From: a virus
Strand: one strand, 5' to 3'
Length of the DNA stretch: 20,380 bases
Virus record (IMG/VR): IMGVR_UViG_3300028840_004269
Span: 1-20,380 of that record
A program made the position numbers and the translations under genes. This document shows positions 20,024-20,380 of the stretch, piece by piece. The stretch's first letter is position 1. Each line of letters begins with the position of its first letter. A model generated the notes under the pieces. That model had not been told where the DNA came from and searched no databases. It saw only the letters and a list, made by a program, of their open reading frames with translations.

Positions 20024-20380
20024 TTTACATACAAAAACGTCTAAGGGTAGTTTTAATTCGATAATTAAAAATTCAGATCTAATGGGATTGCCAAGTAAGT
20101 TTATACCTGTAATTGATGATACGATGTTTAATGTTATTGATTTTTATAAAGAATGTAAGGCTAATGACAAAAGACCAATTATTGGGCTGGAGGTGTTTGA
20201 GTCATTTGGCAAGGCTGAAGATTTGATACAATATTATGGTAAGATTTATGGCAGGTTGTCATTAGTGGCCAAAGACTATTATGGTTATCAAAATTTGGTT
20301 AGAATAACGACTCATGCAAATAAGTATGGTTATTATAAGAAACCCAGAATTGATTTAGAGACTTTATATGAATACTATGG
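20016..20380 (+). CDS. dnaE: DnaE-type (family C) DNA polymerase III alpha subunit, 3' truncated by window end
   Basis: A frame opening at TTG 20016, with AGGGAG 7 bases upstream and a stop codon just before it in frame, runs out of the window. The 121 visible residues align with the N-terminal PHP domain of DnaE: 'INLHTKTSKGSF' at the start, 'RPIIGLEVF' (like 'KPIVGADF') near residue 54, and 'LSLVAKDYYGYQNLVRI' (like 'LTVLAANNTGYQNL') near 78, then a Tyr/Lys-rich segment before 'PRIDLETLYEYYG'. Only one of the first His pair is kept and the usual 'TDH' is 'IDD', so the PHP metal site looks degenerate. This should be the replicative polymerase. The palm domain is not in view. Confidence 0.82.
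   Translation, partial: MINLHTKTSKGSFNSIIKNSDLMGLPSKFIPVIDDTMFNVIDFYKECKANDKRPIIGLEVFESFGKAEDLIQYYGKIYGRLSLVAKDYYGYQNLVRITTHANKYGYYKKPRIDLETLYEYY

Noticed and set aside
1-20380. CRISPR arrays, insertion sequences, integrase or attachment sites
   Set aside because: No regular spaced repeats, transposase, integrase or terminal inverted repeats were found by reading both strands.

Overview
The window is a stretch of an AT-rich tailed-phage genome (or a prophage), cut at both ends. Nearly all genes lie on the + strand, start behind strong AGGAGG-type ribosome binding sites, and are packed with ATGA overlaps. A P2/Mu-like baseplate set (hub, OB-fold spike protein, gp25-like wedge, baseplate J, tail protein I) points to a contractile-tailed myovirus-type particle. 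The host cannot be named. A small lipoprotein-like product in the lysis cassette weakly favours a Gram-negative host.

Layout: (1) 1-6798, baseplate and tail fibre genes ending in a LamG-bearing fibre and a small fibre-assembly-like gene. (2) 6822-8352, lysis cassette: an amidase, a coiled-coil/TM protein, a holin-like protein and a secreted or lipoprotein-like cysteine-rich protein, closed by a strong terminator at 8411-8440. (3) 8439-8919, two small minus-strand genes. (4) 8920-9418, a divergent control region with a perfect-consensus sigma70 promoter (9097-9125) and repeated operator-like motifs. (5) 9419-11375, small presumably early genes. Two of the gaps between them hold type II hammerhead self-cleaving ribozymes, each beginning on the last base of the upstream stop codon. 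(6) 11431-12087, a sigma-like protein with a zinc ribbon, then a terminator and a long structured leader. (7) 12379-20380, the DNA metabolism block: a PurZ-type N6-succino-2-amino-dAMP synthetase, a gp32-like zinc SSB, RecA, three unknown small proteins, a primase-helicase fusion, dUTPase, a second sigma-like protein and the start of a DnaE-type (family C) DNA polymerase.

Two things stand out. First, the PurA homologue has Ser in place of the catalytic Asp of the first loop, which is the mark of PurZ. This predicts a phage that makes 2-aminoadenine (Z) DNA, here alongside a family C polymerase; no datZ, mazZ or dpoZ gene is visible in the window. Second, the tandem hammerhead ribozymes share a 6-7 bp pseudoknot and show three compensatory base-pair changes in stem I. 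They would cut the early transcript into single-gene mRNAs with structured ends. The purZ leader also contains an anti-Shine-Dalgarno sequence with two mutually exclusive partners, a layout like a riboswitch or other translational switch.
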